DNA from: Providencia sp.
GTDB taxonomy: Bacteria > Pseudomonadota > Gammaproteobacteria > Enterobacterales > Enterobacteriaceae
Direction: 5' to 3'
NCBI RefSeq assembly: GCF_003533305.1
Contig: NZ_DOEH01000010.1
Coordinates: 90,039-154,038, forward strand
Length of the DNA stretch: 64,000 bases
Shown here: positions 17,256-27,900 of the stretch, piece after piece
Numbering within the stretch: position 1 is the stretch's first letter
Layout of the letters: every line of letters starts with the position of its first letter
Program-made: the position numbers and the translations under genes
Notes under the pieces: generated by a model
Databases searched by the model: none
Told to the model about the DNA's origin: nothing
What the model saw: only the letters and a program-made list of their open reading frames with translations

Positions 17256-17834
17256 ATGTCTAGAAACACCCACAACGAGCATTACATTCAGAAGATAAAC
17301 CACACTATTCGTAAATCACTATTAACCTGTAATCGTATTACAGCTATCCGTGTTGACTTGCGATTCCCATCAGAAAATATATTTTATTTTAGCGACTCCA
17401 GAGTTATCACACGATTCCTCGAATCCTTAAAAGCAAAAATAGATGCTGACCTAAAACGTAAAAATAAAGCATGGAAACGTAACCATTCATGCCCCTTGTT
17501 TTATGTATGGGTCAGAGAGTTTGGTGAGATAAACAACAAAAAGCATTACCATGTACTTTTGCTATTAAATAAAGATATTTATTGGAACCTAGGTGATTTC
17601 ATCAAAACTGAAGGAACACTCTATGCATTAATACAGCAGGCATGGTGTAGTGCTATTGGTGTGAATGAGCGTTATTTAGTTCATATCCCAGATAACGCCG
17701 TTACTTGGCTAGATAACAATAATGCCAACAATGAAAGTTCGATATTCGAATTAAACCAACGCTGTCGTTACTTAGCCAAAGAGCATACAAAATATTATGA
17801 TGATGGCGAGCGTTCTTTTGGATGCAGCCGTTAA
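17256..17834 (+). CDS. inovirus Gp2-like (YagK/YfjJ) HUH-type protein
   Basis: 192 residues of the YagK/YfjJ/inovirus Gp2 family. The pattern FYVWVREFGEINNKKHYHVL contains H97-Y-H99, matching the metal-binding HUH motif of rolling-circle replication proteins, and a later RYLAKEHTKYYDD carries candidate catalytic tyrosines. In P4-like islands such genes sit next to alpA, as here. Its role could be nicking or replication of the excised element, or a leftover of one. The ATG follows a weak purine stretch. Confidence 0.75.
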   Translation: MSRNTHNEHYIQKINHTIRKSLLTCNRITAIRVDLRFPSENIFYFSDSRVITRFLESLKAKIDADLKRKNKAWKRNHSCPLFYVWVREFGEINNKKHYHVLLLLNKDIYWNLGDFIKTEGTLYALIQQAWCSAIGVNERYLVHIPDNAVTWLDNNNANNESSIFELNQRCRYLAKEHTKYYDDGERSFGCSR

Positions 17835-17856
17835 TCTACCAATAAAAAACATGAGG

Positions 17857-17904
17857 GGGATATCTTTTGGAAGAGAGATATCCCTAAACATTTATCGATA
17901 TCCC
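17857..17904 (+). other. competing hairpin arms between the Gp2-like gene and alpA
   Basis: GGGATATC (17857-17864) can pair with GATATCCC at 17877-17884 or with a second identical GATATCCC at 17897-17904, giving two mutually exclusive stems in the leader of alpA. No T-run follows either stem. Confidence 0.45.
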
Positions 17905-17939
17905 TTCTGCCTTTTAACTTTAAAGACAGGAGTTCAATA

Positions 17940-18149
17940 ATGAGCACTCAAGCGCTTCCCTTATTAGATGACCAATGCGTTGATATGAAATTTATAACCC
18001 GTTTAACCGGACTAACAGATAAATGGTTTTATAAATTGATCCAAGATGGTGAGTTTCCTAAGCCTATCAAATTAGGGCGTAGCTCTCGCTGGCTGAAGAG
18101 CGAAGTGGAGAGTTGGCTACATGCTCGTATTGCCGAATCTAGAACCTAA
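17940..18149 (+). CDS. alpA: AlpA-family excisionase/regulator
   Basis: 69 residues with the AlpA/MerR-like helix-turn-helix pattern: MKFITRLTGLTDKWFYKLIQ, then FPKPIKLGRSSRWLKSEVESWL. AlpA of CP4-57 activates the integrase-excision pathway; related proteins act as excisionase-type DNA benders. Here it is the probable directionality or regulatory factor for the P4-type integrase at the right end of the island. A Shine-Dalgarno ACAGGAG lies nine bases upstream. Confidence 0.85.
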   Translation: MSTQALPLLDDQCVDMKFITRLTGLTDKWFYKLIQDGEFPKPIKLGRSSRWLKSEVESWLHARIAESRT

Positions 18150-18778
18150 TCATCACATCACTTACCACATTGTCAAAAGCCCTACTTATCGCCACCACCA
18201 ATTGTCTAATATTGGCCTACCTTGTACATTAAGGATAAACCTCAACCTTAGATAAATTTTATTTCCTAACAAATAACTCTTTTACTTTAAATTATGATAG
18301 AAAAATGAATAGTGCCCCTAGACTGGCCTCTTAACTGGATTAACCTATGCTGCACTAGTTCAATCAATCAAATTCAAATCACTATGTAATTGCTCTAATT
18401 TACCTCAGCTTCACTGTATATTTATTTCTCTGGTATATTCATTCCACAAGTATTCAACTTAATCAGCCTTCGTTTGCCCTCTTGATTAGTTATTTTAGAT
18501 AAATTTGCTAGAATCCTAACTAACACTACAAGCCTAATTGAGTTATATATGAACAAAGTAATTATAGAAGAGATAAAATAAGCTCTTGTCTCTTCTCCAA
18601 GTAGCAGGTTTATGGCTGAACACCACTTACAGTCAATCAAGTATACTGATGAGCTTGATAATGTTACTCCAAAGACCTTCAGCCTTAAACTGAGCTACTG
18701 CATTGAGCTCAGCAAGATGATAAATATTGCGACTCAACCCACAGCTGTAGGCCTAGTTATAGAGAGAATCTAATTTTT
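18150..18778. other. 629-bp gap upstream of the restriction operon
   Basis: AT-rich, no long gene. It contains a 53-residue open frame at its right end (18612-18773). No promoter stands out clearly. Confidence 0.5.
18612..18773 (+). CDS. possible 53-residue protein leading the restriction operon
   Basis: ATG at 18612 to TAA at 18771-18773, ending five bases before the helicase ATG, which is typical of translationally linked genes. The sequence begins MAEHHLQSIKYTDELDNV and has mixed composition with one cysteine; no family is recognised. The ribosome site is weak (AGG only a few bases upstream). It may be a real small gene, a leader, or a remnant. Confidence 0.35.
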   Translation: MAEHHLQSIKYTDELDNVTPKTFSLKLSYCIELSKMINIATQPTAVGLVIERI

Positions 18779-21700
18779 ATGCTTATTGATAACGTAACAA
18801 CCAAAGTCACCGATATACTTACAGATACAATTCAACAGAACGATAAGCTTTCTATTATGACTGGGCTTTTTTCTATCTACGCTTTTGATCATCTCAAGGA
18901 CTCCTTAAACGAACTAGAATCAGCTCGTTTGCTATTCTCTCAAGCGAAAGGTTTCGATGATTTAAATATTAATTCACCTTTTGGGTCTCTTAATGGCTCT
19001 GCACTAGAAAATAAGTTTCGCAATCAGCTAAACCAAAAAGCAATAGCAAAAGAGTTTACTTGTTGGATAGAGGAAAAAATTTCTGTGCGTTTAGTTAAAC
19101 AAGCAGGAGCAGTTCACCAACACATAACGCACGTTTCTTCATCGTCAAACTCGTTAGCAATTAATGGTGCTCAATTCAACGGACAAGGAATTGGTCTAAC
19201 AGAAACTAATGGTTTCGATATGATCAGTATTGCTAGTTCCGAACAAGCAAAAGAATTGCTTGGTTTCTTCAATCGGGTATGGAGTAGCAAAGGACAAGTT
19301 ATCGAAGCAAAGGATCAATTAAAGGCTCAATTATCTAAACTTACAGCAGATAACACACCGCAATTTATCTACTTCCTTACTCTTTATAATGTATTTAAAG
19401 ACTTTGTTTGTGATCTTCAAGAAGATAGCATTTTAAAAACTAAAACAGGTTTTAAAGATACAATCATTTGGAGTAAACTATATAAATTTCAAATAGATGG
19501 GGTTATGGGTGCGATTGATAAACTTGAACATTTTAACGGTTGTATCATTGCTGATAGTGTCGGTTTAGGTAAGACGTTCGAGGCTCTAGCTATCATTAAA
19601 TACTATGAATTGCGCAATGATAAAGTGCTGGTGCTTTGTCCTAAAAAACTGCGTGATAACTGGTTCATCTATACACAGAACGATAAGCGTAATTTGTTAG
19701 CAAGTGATCGCTTCAACTATGATGTGTTAAATCATACTGATATGAGTCGCGATACTGGTTATTCAGGTGATATAAATTTAGAAACGGTCAATTGGGGAAA
19801 TTATGACCTTGTAGTGATCGATGAATCTCATAACTTCCGTAACAATAATCCTAAAAAGGATGGACGAAATCGTTATCAACGACTTCTTGAAGATATTATT
19901 CAAGCAGGTGTAAAAACAAAGGTTTTGATGCTTTCTGCTACGCCCGTAAACAACCGACTGAACGATCTCAAGAACCAAGTGGCATTTATCACTGAAGCAA
20001 ATGACCAAGCACTTATTGACTATGGTATAAACAGCATCGAGAGCACATTAAGGCAAGCACAATCACGCTTTTCTCGTTGGACTGAACAAGACCCTGATGT
20101 TCGAACATCGAAAGATCTTTTGGACTCGATGAATTTCGATTATTTCAAATTACTAGATATTTATACAATCGCTCGTTCTCGTAAGCATATCGAGAAATAT
20201 TACGGAACTGAGGACATTGGTAAATTCCCGACAAGACTTTTACCAATCAACTTGAAGCCTTCAATTGATCTTCAAGACCAGTTCCCACCGTTGGAAGAAG
20301 TGAATAAGACGATTCGTAGGCTCTCACTGGCGTTTTACTCGCCTATGAAATACGTGCGAATGGATAAGAAAGCGGAATACGCAAGGCGTTATGACCAAGA
20401 GGTAAAGGGCGGTAAAAGTGTATTCAAACAAGTAGACCGAGAAGAAAGCTTGACTCACCTTATCCGTATCAATCTTTTAAAACGAATGGAAAGCTCGATC
20501 CATTCGTTCACGCTCACGTCAGAGAAAGTGTTAGCGCAAGTTGAAGTGCTACTATCAAAAATCCATAACTTTAACGCTAATATCCGACCGACACAGACTT
20601 ATGATCTGACAGAAGATTTCGTTGCACCTCCTATCGAAGAGATTGATGATCTTGAGTTTGACTCGCCTGAACTTGCTCCTTATATCATCGGGAATAAAAC
20701 CAAGGTAAGAATTCAAGATCTTGATTTGGTAAGGTTTGTACAAGATTTAGAAGCTGATAGCGCCTTTTTGCAAGAAATTGTTCGTGTATCAAAGAGTATC
20801 GACCCTAAGCGTGATGCAAAACTCGATATGTTGAAACAGGCATATTTTGAAAAATGTAAAAAGCCATACAACGGCACTAACAAGAAAGTCATTATCTTTA
20901 CGGCATTTGCTGATACCGCAGAATATCTATACGAAAATATTTCCAGTTGGGCTTATCAAAATTTGGATTTATATTCTGCGCTAATCACAGGTCAACGCAC
21001 AGATACAACCTTACGTTGCATTGATGGTAAGAAGTTAAAAACTGATCTGAATAGTTTACTGACGCATTTCTCGCCTAGATCTAAAGAACGTAAGAAAGTC
21101 TTCCCAGAGTTTAAGGAAGAGGTAGACATACTCATCGCAACGGACTGTATTTCCGAAGGCCAAAACTTACAGGACTGTGATTATCTGATTAACTACGATA
21201 TTCACTGGAACCCCGTTCGTATTATTCAACGTTTTGGACGTATAGACCGTTTAGGTTCGATTAACGACACAATTCAACTTGTGAACTTCTGGCCAAATAT
21301 GGAGTTGGATGAGTATATCAACCTAGAGGCTAGAGTGAGTGGGCGTATGGTATTACTCGATATTTCAGCAACGGGTGAAGAGAACCTCATCGAGCAAGAT
21401 CCTAAGCTTAACAAGGGAATGAATGACTTAGAGTATCGTAGAAAGCAACTAGAGCAGCTTCAAAACGCTGTAGTTGATTTGGAAGAAATCTCAGGTGGCG
21501 TATCCATTACCGACTTAACACTGAACGATTTTAGAATGGATCTCTCAAGTTACCTCAGTGATAAATCAAAAGATAACACAGAAACCCTAGGACAATCTCC
21601 ATTCGGGTTGTTTGCACCTGTAATTATTAGCAAAGAATCGTTTGAGTCAGAGTCTAGCCAATTTGCAGGTTTAAAAGATGAAATCCAATCAGGAGTCATT

Positions 21701-22093
21701 TTCTGTCTGAAAGATACTAAAGGAAAGGTTCAGGTTGAAGAGAGTTATTCACTCGCCCCTTACTATCTTGTTTATGTGTCTGACGAAGAAAAAATCTTAC
21801 TTTCATTTACCCAATCCAAACAGATTCTGGATCTATGCAAGAAACTAGGTTCAGCGTTCAAAACCATTGAAGATTCTGCACTAGCTTATCAAGAGTTTGA
21901 GAAGAGAACGCAAAAGGGAATGAAAATGAGTCATTACCAGAATCTTCTCAGTAAAGCGGTTGAAAATATTGCGGGTAAAAGTGAAGAAATTGGTGCAACA
22001 AGCTTGTTTAGTCGAGGTGGAACAGTTTTATCAGCGTCAAGCTCTCAAAATGTGAATGATTTTGAAGTAGCAAGCTATATAGTCATTCTATAG
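18779..22093 (+). CDS. SNF2/SF2 helicase-nuclease-like protein with N-terminal PLD-like region
   Basis: 1104 residues. The N-terminus (LSIMTGLFSIYAFDHLKDSL) resembles the PLD-like region often fused to helicases of this group. The SNF2-type ATPase core is clear: DSVGLGKT (residues 259-266), VIDESHNFRN (DESH 348-351), SATPVNNR, a C-lobe with TDCISEGQNLQDCD, and the motif VI arginines RIIQRFGRIDR (814-824). Such proteins translocate on double-stranded DNA. It is the first large gene of an operon with a DUF4391 protein and type III Mod and Res genes, 10 bp before the next gene, so it is likely an integral part of the restriction-like system. Confidence 0.82.
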   Translation: MLIDNVTTKVTDILTDTIQQNDKLSIMTGLFSIYAFDHLKDSLNELESARLLFSQAKGFDDLNINSPFGSLNGSALENKFRNQLNQKAIAKEFTCWIEEKISVRLVKQAGAVHQHITHVSSSSNSLAINGAQFNGQGIGLTETNGFDMISIASSEQAKELLGFFNRVWSSKGQVIEAKDQLKAQLSKLTADNTPQFIYFLTLYNVFKDFVCDLQEDSILKTKTGFKDTIIWSKLYKFQIDGVMGAIDKLEHFNGCIIADSVGLGKTFEALAIIKYYELRNDKVLVLCPKKLRDNWFIYTQNDKRNLLASDRFNYDVLNHTDMSRDTGYSGDINLETVNWGNYDLVVIDESHNFRNNNPKKDGRNRYQRLLEDIIQAGVKTKVLMLSATPVNNRLNDLKNQVAFITEANDQALIDYGINSIESTLRQAQSRFSRWTEQDPDVRTSKDLLDSMNFDYFKLLDIYTIARSRKHIEKYYGTEDIGKFPTRLLPINLKPSIDLQDQFPPLEEVNKTIRRLSLAFYSPMKYVRMDKKAEYARRYDQEVKGGKSVFKQVDREESLTHLIRINLLKRMESSIHSFTLTSEKVLAQVEVLLSKIHNFNANIRPTQTYDLTEDFVAPPIEEIDDLEFDSPELAPYIIGNKTKVRIQDLDLVRFVQDLEADSAFLQEIVRVSKSIDPKRDAKLDMLKQAYFEKCKKPYNGTNKKVIIFTAFADTAEYLYENISSWAYQNLDLYSALITGQRTDTTLRCIDGKKLKTDLNSLLTHFSPRSKERKKVFPEFKEEVDILIATDCISEGQNLQDCDYLINYDIHWNPVRIIQRFGRIDRLGSINDTIQLVNFWPNMELDEYINLEARVSGRMVLLDISATGEENLIEQDPKLNKGMNDLEYRRKQLEQLQNAVVDLEEISGGVSITDLTLNDFRMDLSSYLSDKSKDNTETLGQSPFGLFAPVIISKESFESESSQFAGLKDEIQSGVIFCLKDTKGKVQVEESYSLAPYYLVYVSDEEKILLSFTQSKQILDLCKKLGSAFKTIEDSALAYQEFEKRTQKGMKMSHYQNLLSKAVENIAGKSEEIGATSLFSRGGTVLSASSSQNVNDFEVASYIVIL

Positions 22094-22103
22094 GAACAAG
22101 GCA

Positions 22104-22988
22104 ATGAGTAATATCATAGATTTTCGCAGTGGAAATTTATTCGACAAGGTATATGAGCATCTAGCTTTACCAAAATCAACATTGCTTGGCACAAGAATTA
22201 CTAAGAGGATGATTCTAGAGAATAATGATCTATCAAGTAGTGATAAGAGGCTGGTTAATGATGTTGTTCAATCCGTTGAATGGCTGAACACTCTCAAGGC
22301 TGAAACCTTGAATATACCGACTTATATTACAGAAACGATAGAGTATATCGAGGTCGCTGTTCTTAAAGTCAGTCTTAAAATCGATCAAACAAACCGAGGA
22401 AAGTTGAAGAGCACAGCAAAGCTCTTCCATACACTGATCCCGTATCCAGTTATCTTGCTGTTAGAGCTAAATGAAGAAATAGCGATTAGCCTAGCCGACA
22501 AGCGTATTAATCAGGCTGATAGTTCAAAACTGGTTATAGAGCATTTCTATAATAGCCAATGGTTTGATGTTGCAGGTTTGAATAGCAACGAAATAGAGTT
22601 TTTGAATGACTTCACGCTTAAAAAGGTATCAAGCGTTAACTATTACGAGCTGTATCAAAATTTTATCTCAATGTTGCTCGCATTGGAAACGAGCTACATT
22701 TTAGGCTCTTACTCAACCAAAAGCAGTCGAAACAATAACATTTCAAAAAATAAACTTAGTTCGTCACAAGAGGACAAAGTAGATAACTCTGACAATTCGT
22801 TGTTTAATGAGATGAGCAATGAGGAAAAATCAAATTTATTGAAAGAGTTAACTTCTCTTGAGGCTGAATTGACTAATATTAAAAACAAGTTAAAAAAAGA
22901 AGTGCAAATGAATGAGAAATTGCACCTCAATGTACAAGCAAGAAGAGTTAAACAAGCGATTTCGGCAATCATTTCTCAGTTCGTATAA
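22104..22988 (+). CDS. DUF4391 protein of a restriction-type operon
   Basis: 294 residues. The first 200 match the DUF4391 pattern as I recall it: LPKSTLLGTRITKRM, SSSDKRLVNDVV, IEYIEVAVLKVSL, HTLIPYPVILLLEL and KRINQADSSKLVIEHFY. The C-terminus is a polar linker followed by a predicted coiled coil (residues about 250-285, rich in Lys, Glu and Leu). Function is unknown, but the family regularly lies between a helicase and a type III Mod gene. Spacing is 10 bp to the helicase and 73 bp to mod. Confidence 0.78.
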   Translation: MSNIIDFRSGNLFDKVYEHLALPKSTLLGTRITKRMILENNDLSSSDKRLVNDVVQSVEWLNTLKAETLNIPTYITETIEYIEVAVLKVSLKIDQTNRGKLKSTAKLFHTLIPYPVILLLELNEEIAISLADKRINQADSSKLVIEHFYNSQWFDVAGLNSNEIEFLNDFTLKKVSSVNYYELYQNFISMLLALETSYILGSYSTKSSRNNNISKNKLSSSQEDKVDNSDNSLFNEMSNEEKSNLLKELTSLEAELTNIKNKLKKEVQMNEKLHLNVQARRVKQAISAIISQFV

Positions 22989-23061
22989 GTTTTGAAGAAC
23001 AACATTTCAGATGGAATAGCAGGTTTGAATCAATCCCGACAGTAAATAGGTAATTAACATA

Positions 23062-24939
23062 ATGAGCGAAATAGAAAAGATCACGGGCAATAGCCCTAAA
23101 GCAAAAAGCCTAGACATAACCACTCAGAATATCGAGCAATTAAAGCAACTTTTCCCTGATGTTTTTTCTGAGGGGAAAATTGACTTTGACGCGCTTAAAG
23201 CATTGTTGGGTGCAGAAATTGACGATTCAGAAGAGCGTTACAACTTTACGTGGAATGGCAAAAATAAAGCTCGACAAATCGCACAAATGCCATCGACAGG
23301 CACTCTACGTCCTTGTAAAGAGGAAAGTGTTGATTGGGATACGACCGAGAACTTGTTTATTGAAGGTGATAACCTTGAAGTCTTAAAGCTTCTGCAAAAG
23401 TCTTATCATAAAAAAGTAAAGATGATCTACATAGACCCTCCTTACAACACAGGTAAAGATTTTGTTTATAAAGATAATTTTCATAATAATCTTCAAAATT
23501 ATCTCGAACAAACAGGCCAGTTAGATTTTGATGGCAATAAGTTAAGTACAAACTCTGACTTATCAGGTCGTTACCATTCTGATTGGTTAAATATGATTTA
23601 TCCAAGACTAAAGCTTGCTCGTAATTTACTTAGAGATGATGGTTTGATATTCATTTCTATCGATGATAATGAATATGTAAACCTGAAAAAAGTGTGTGAC
23701 GAAATTTTTGGGGAAGATAATTCAGTAGGCGTTGTAGCATGGAAAAATAAGTATGGTGCAGGAGCAAAAACAAAAGGATTTATTGAAGTGCATGAATATA
23801 TTTTGTGCTATTCGAAAAGTCCAATCGATAACATTGCATCAAAGTTATCAGAGGAACAGGCTAATCTTTATAATAAAAAGGATGAAAAATTTGAAGCAAG
23901 AGGTGGTTATTTCACTCAGCCGCTCATGACGACTAGTATGGATGATAGGCCAAATTTACAGTATTTTATTGAATACCAAGGTGAAATCATTAAACCTAAT
24001 AAACAATGGGTTTGGGCTAAAGAACGCTTACTTAAAGCAATCGAAAATAATGAAATTGTTTTTAATAAAAAAGCTGATGGCTCATATAGTGTTCGATATA
24101 AGGTTTATTTGATTGACGAAAATGGTGTTAGAAGAAAAGGTAAACCTTTATCTTTATTAAATGGCCCTTTTAATCAGGAAGGAACTAAAGAAGTTGAGGA
24201 GTTAATTGGTAGAGGAATTTTCAGTTTCCCCAAGCCATCAGCTCTTATAGAATACTTTTTCGGCTTTGATGTAAACGATAAATATGATAACGATGGAATA
24301 TACTTAGATTTTTTCGCCGGTTCTTGCTCATCTGCACATGCAGTATTAAAATTAAATATGGAAGATAAAGGTTCTAGAAAATATATTATGGTCCAATTAC
24401 CTGAGCCCACAGATAATTCTTCTGAAGCATTTAAGGCGGGATATAAAAAAATATCTCAAATAAGTAGAAAGCGATTAGTAGAGCTTTCAAAAAAAGTTAA
24501 ATCCGTAGATTCTTCATTAGATTCGGGTTTTAAATATTTTATACTTGATGAAACTAATGTTAAAACATGGGATGCTGATTTTAACAACCTAGAAAAAGTG
24601 CTTCAATATGCTGCTAAGTCCATCAAAGATGATCGTTCAAGTGAAGATATTTTGTATGAGATCTTCCTAAAATATGGGTATGACTTAACTACACCTGTAG
24701 AAACTAAAACAGTAAATGGTAAAACTGTATTTATTGTTGGTGCAGGTGCTTTGATTGTCTGCCTAGATGATGATATTTCAACTGAAACTGTTGAAGGTAT
24801 CGCCAAACTAAAAGATAAGTTAGACCCAGAAACGACCCAAGTAGTCTTCAAAGATGAAGGCTTTGCTGATGATCGAGTTAAGACCAACGCAATCCAGATC
24901 TTAAAACAAGCTGGTATTGAAGATGTGAGGAGCATTTAA
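23062..24939 (+). CDS. type III restriction-modification Mod subunit (N6-adenine methyltransferase)
   Basis: 625 residues. Beta-class amino-methyltransferase order: motif IV DPPYNTG (D125) comes before motif I DFFAGSCSSA (about 416). The region between (about 240-400) is the likely target-recognition domain and is more AT-rich. Mod confers sequence recognition and methylates one strand of an asymmetric site; with Res it forms the restriction complex. It is followed after 10 bp by res. The recognition sequence cannot be deduced by eye. Confidence 0.92.
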   Translation: MSEIEKITGNSPKAKSLDITTQNIEQLKQLFPDVFSEGKIDFDALKALLGAEIDDSEERYNFTWNGKNKARQIAQMPSTGTLRPCKEESVDWDTTENLFIEGDNLEVLKLLQKSYHKKVKMIYIDPPYNTGKDFVYKDNFHNNLQNYLEQTGQLDFDGNKLSTNSDLSGRYHSDWLNMIYPRLKLARNLLRDDGLIFISIDDNEYVNLKKVCDEIFGEDNSVGVVAWKNKYGAGAKTKGFIEVHEYILCYSKSPIDNIASKLSEEQANLYNKKDEKFEARGGYFTQPLMTTSMDDRPNLQYFIEYQGEIIKPNKQWVWAKERLLKAIENNEIVFNKKADGSYSVRYKVYLIDENGVRRKGKPLSLLNGPFNQEGTKEVEELIGRGIFSFPKPSALIEYFFGFDVNDKYDNDGIYLDFFAGSCSSAHAVLKLNMEDKGSRKYIMVQLPEPTDNSSEAFKAGYKKISQISRKRLVELSKKVKSVDSSLDSGFKYFILDETNVKTWDADFNNLEKVLQYAAKSIKDDRSSEDILYEIFLKYGYDLTTPVETKTVNGKTVFIVGAGALIVCLDDDISTETVEGIAKLKDKLDPETTQVVFKDEGFADDRVKTNAIQILKQAGIEDVRSI

Positions 24940-24949
24940 GGGATAAATT

Positions 24950-27900
24950 ATGTCTGAAATGAAGATAAAGTTTAATTCTGATCTAGCACATCAAAGAGAT
25001 GCGATTAATGCAGTTATTGGTGTTTTTGAAGGCCAAGAGACATTCAAATCAAATTTTTCTGTTTTATCAAATTCACTGACAAATGAGCAATTGGGATTAT
25101 TTGCCCGAAACAATGACATTGGTGTAGCAAATGCTCTTACTCTTTTACCAGAAGAACTTTATGAAAATATTAGAAATATTCAGCTTATTAATGGGTTACC
25201 ACAAACTGAAACGTCTACAAAAACTCTTCCAAGTCTCGATTTCACTATCGAGATGGAAACGGGAACGGGTAAAACCTACGTCTATCTGCGTGGCGTGTTC
25301 GAACTGAATCAAAAATATGGACTAACTAAGTTCATCATTGTTGTCCCGTCCGTTGCGGTCAAAGAAGGTGTTTATAAATCTTTGCAAATCACAGAAGAGC
25401 ATTTTAGAAAGGAGTATAAAAACATTCAGTATGATTACTTTGTATACGACTCTTCAAAGCGTGAGCAAGTAAGAAACTTTGCAACGAATGATTATATTCA
25501 GATCATGGTTATCAACATTGATGCTTTTAGTAAATCCTTCACTGATCCAGAGAAAGAGAATACAGCAAACTTGATTCACCGAACAGATGATCGATTGAAT
25601 GGTATGAAACCAATTGAGTTCATTCAAGCAACTAATCCTATTGTTTTAATTGATGAACCTCAATCTGTAGCGTCTACAGTAAACCGTAAAAAAGCCATTA
25701 CTAGCTTAAATCCACTATGCACGTTCCGCTATTCTGCAACGTTGACTGAAAAATTTAATTTGCTTTATAAGCTTGACTCGATTGATGCTTATAATCGACA
25801 GCTTGTTAAACAAATTGAAGTTGCGTCATTGGAAGTTCAAGATAATCATAACCAAGCTTATATTAAGCTGATCAGTGTCGATAATAAGAAATCACCAATC
25901 ACGGCAAAGATCGAGATTGATGCTCAAACTAAAACGGGCAAGCTACAGCCACGCAAAATCATCACGGTTAAAAGTGGAACGGATTTATTTGAGGTTTCAA
26001 GTGGACGAACTGTTTACGAAGGTTATGTGATCAACGACATCTATTGTGAAGAAGGTGGCGAATATATCGACTTTACAAGCCGTGACGACATTATCAGTCT
26101 AGGAATGGCAATTGGTGAAGTTGATGAGGACACTTATAAGCGTTTACAAATATCCAAAACCATTGAAGAACATCTAGAAAAAGAACTCAGATTTTTTAAA
26201 AAAATTACTACAGGTGTCGACCCTATGGATCATTCAAAAGTGATGAGCCAAAAAGGGATTAAAGTTCTAAGTCTGTTCTTTATTGATAAGGTAGTTAACT
26301 ACCGAGGTTATACGAAAGACGGTGTGCCAATTCAGGGCAAATTCGCACAATGGTTTGAAGAAGAGTTTACTCAGCAACTTAGAAAGCCAAAGTATCGTGT
26401 CTTGTATCCGTTTGTGTGGGATCAGGATGGTTCAGGTAAGCCAGTGATCAATGAGCAAGTTCTAAAGGAATTGGCAAGTTCAGTTCACAATGGCTACTTT
26501 GCTCAAGACAAGAGGAAGGATGCGGCAGGAAACCCTCTTTTCGCTGAATCTAAAATTGCAGCAAATGGTGAAGGTGGTAAAACTGCGGCTGATGAATCTG
26601 CTTATAACTTGATTATGAAGGATAAAGAAAAGTTACTTTCTATCGATGAAAAGTTACGCTTTATCTTTAGTCACTCAGCACTGAAAGAAGGTTGGGATAA
26701 CCCTAACGTATTCCAGATTTGCACGTTGAATGAAACCAACTCAGTGATGAAGAAAAGACAAGAAATTGGTCGTGGTTTGCGTCTAGCCGTTGATCAGTCT
26801 GGGGAACGTGTTCCATACGGTTTTGAAGTGAATACTCTTACTGTTATGGCTAATGAATCATACGAGCAATTTGTATCTGAACTTCAAAAAGAGATTGAGA
26901 AAGAAGAAGGTATCAAGTTCGGTGCGATTGAGATGCATCAATTCGCCAATATCGTTATTTCTAAGGAATTTGATAAAAAAGAGTTCCTTGGAGCTAAAAA
27001 GTCAGAAGAGATATATCAGCATTTAACCGACAAAGGTTACATCGACAAGAACGGTAAAATCCAAGATTCACTTAAGGCTGATCTTGCGGATAATACCGTA
27101 AGTCTTCCTGAAAGCGTAAATAAATATTCTGATGCAATTTTGGCGACTTTAACCAAAGTTTCTAAAGGCTTGAGTATTAAGAAGCACGAAGAGAAGCAAA
27201 CAGCAATTCTGCGTGAAGATGATGGTAAGCAGGTTGTTCTTGGAGATGATTTCAAGGCACTTTGGGATCGTATTAAGTATAAAACGACTTATAGAGTAGA
27301 TTTTAGCGTTGCTGAATTGGTTGAAAAATGTATGAAAGAAATTCGTGCCTCTGTAGCAGTAGCAAGTGCGAAATTTGAATACAAGAAAGTTAAAGTTGCG
27401 ATAACGGAAGCGGAACTTGAAACATTTGATGAAGAGTCGAAGATTCAGTACTACCGTAATAGAAACTTCCAATTGCCTGATGTTGTGACTTACCTCGAAT
27501 CGAATACGAACCTAACCCGCAAGACTGTAGTTCAAATATTGCTTGGATTAGGCGACAAACTGGAGTCATTCAAGAACAACCCTCAACGATTTATCGAACT
27601 GGCTAGTGAAGTGATCCGTAAACAAATGCGACTTGCAATTGTGGATGGCATTACTTACCACCGTATCGGCGATGAAGATTATTATGCTCAAAAATTATTC
27701 CAAGAGGAAGAGTTGACAGGCTATCTCAAGAACATGGTTGAAACGAAAAAATCTATTTACGATTACATCATTTGTGATTCAGACATAGAGAGTGAGTTTG
27801 CTGCAAAACTTGAAGAATCGAACGATGTTAAGCTTTATGCAAAACTTCCAGCTTGGTTCAAAATTGATACACCTCTAGGCAGTTATAACCCCGATTGGGC

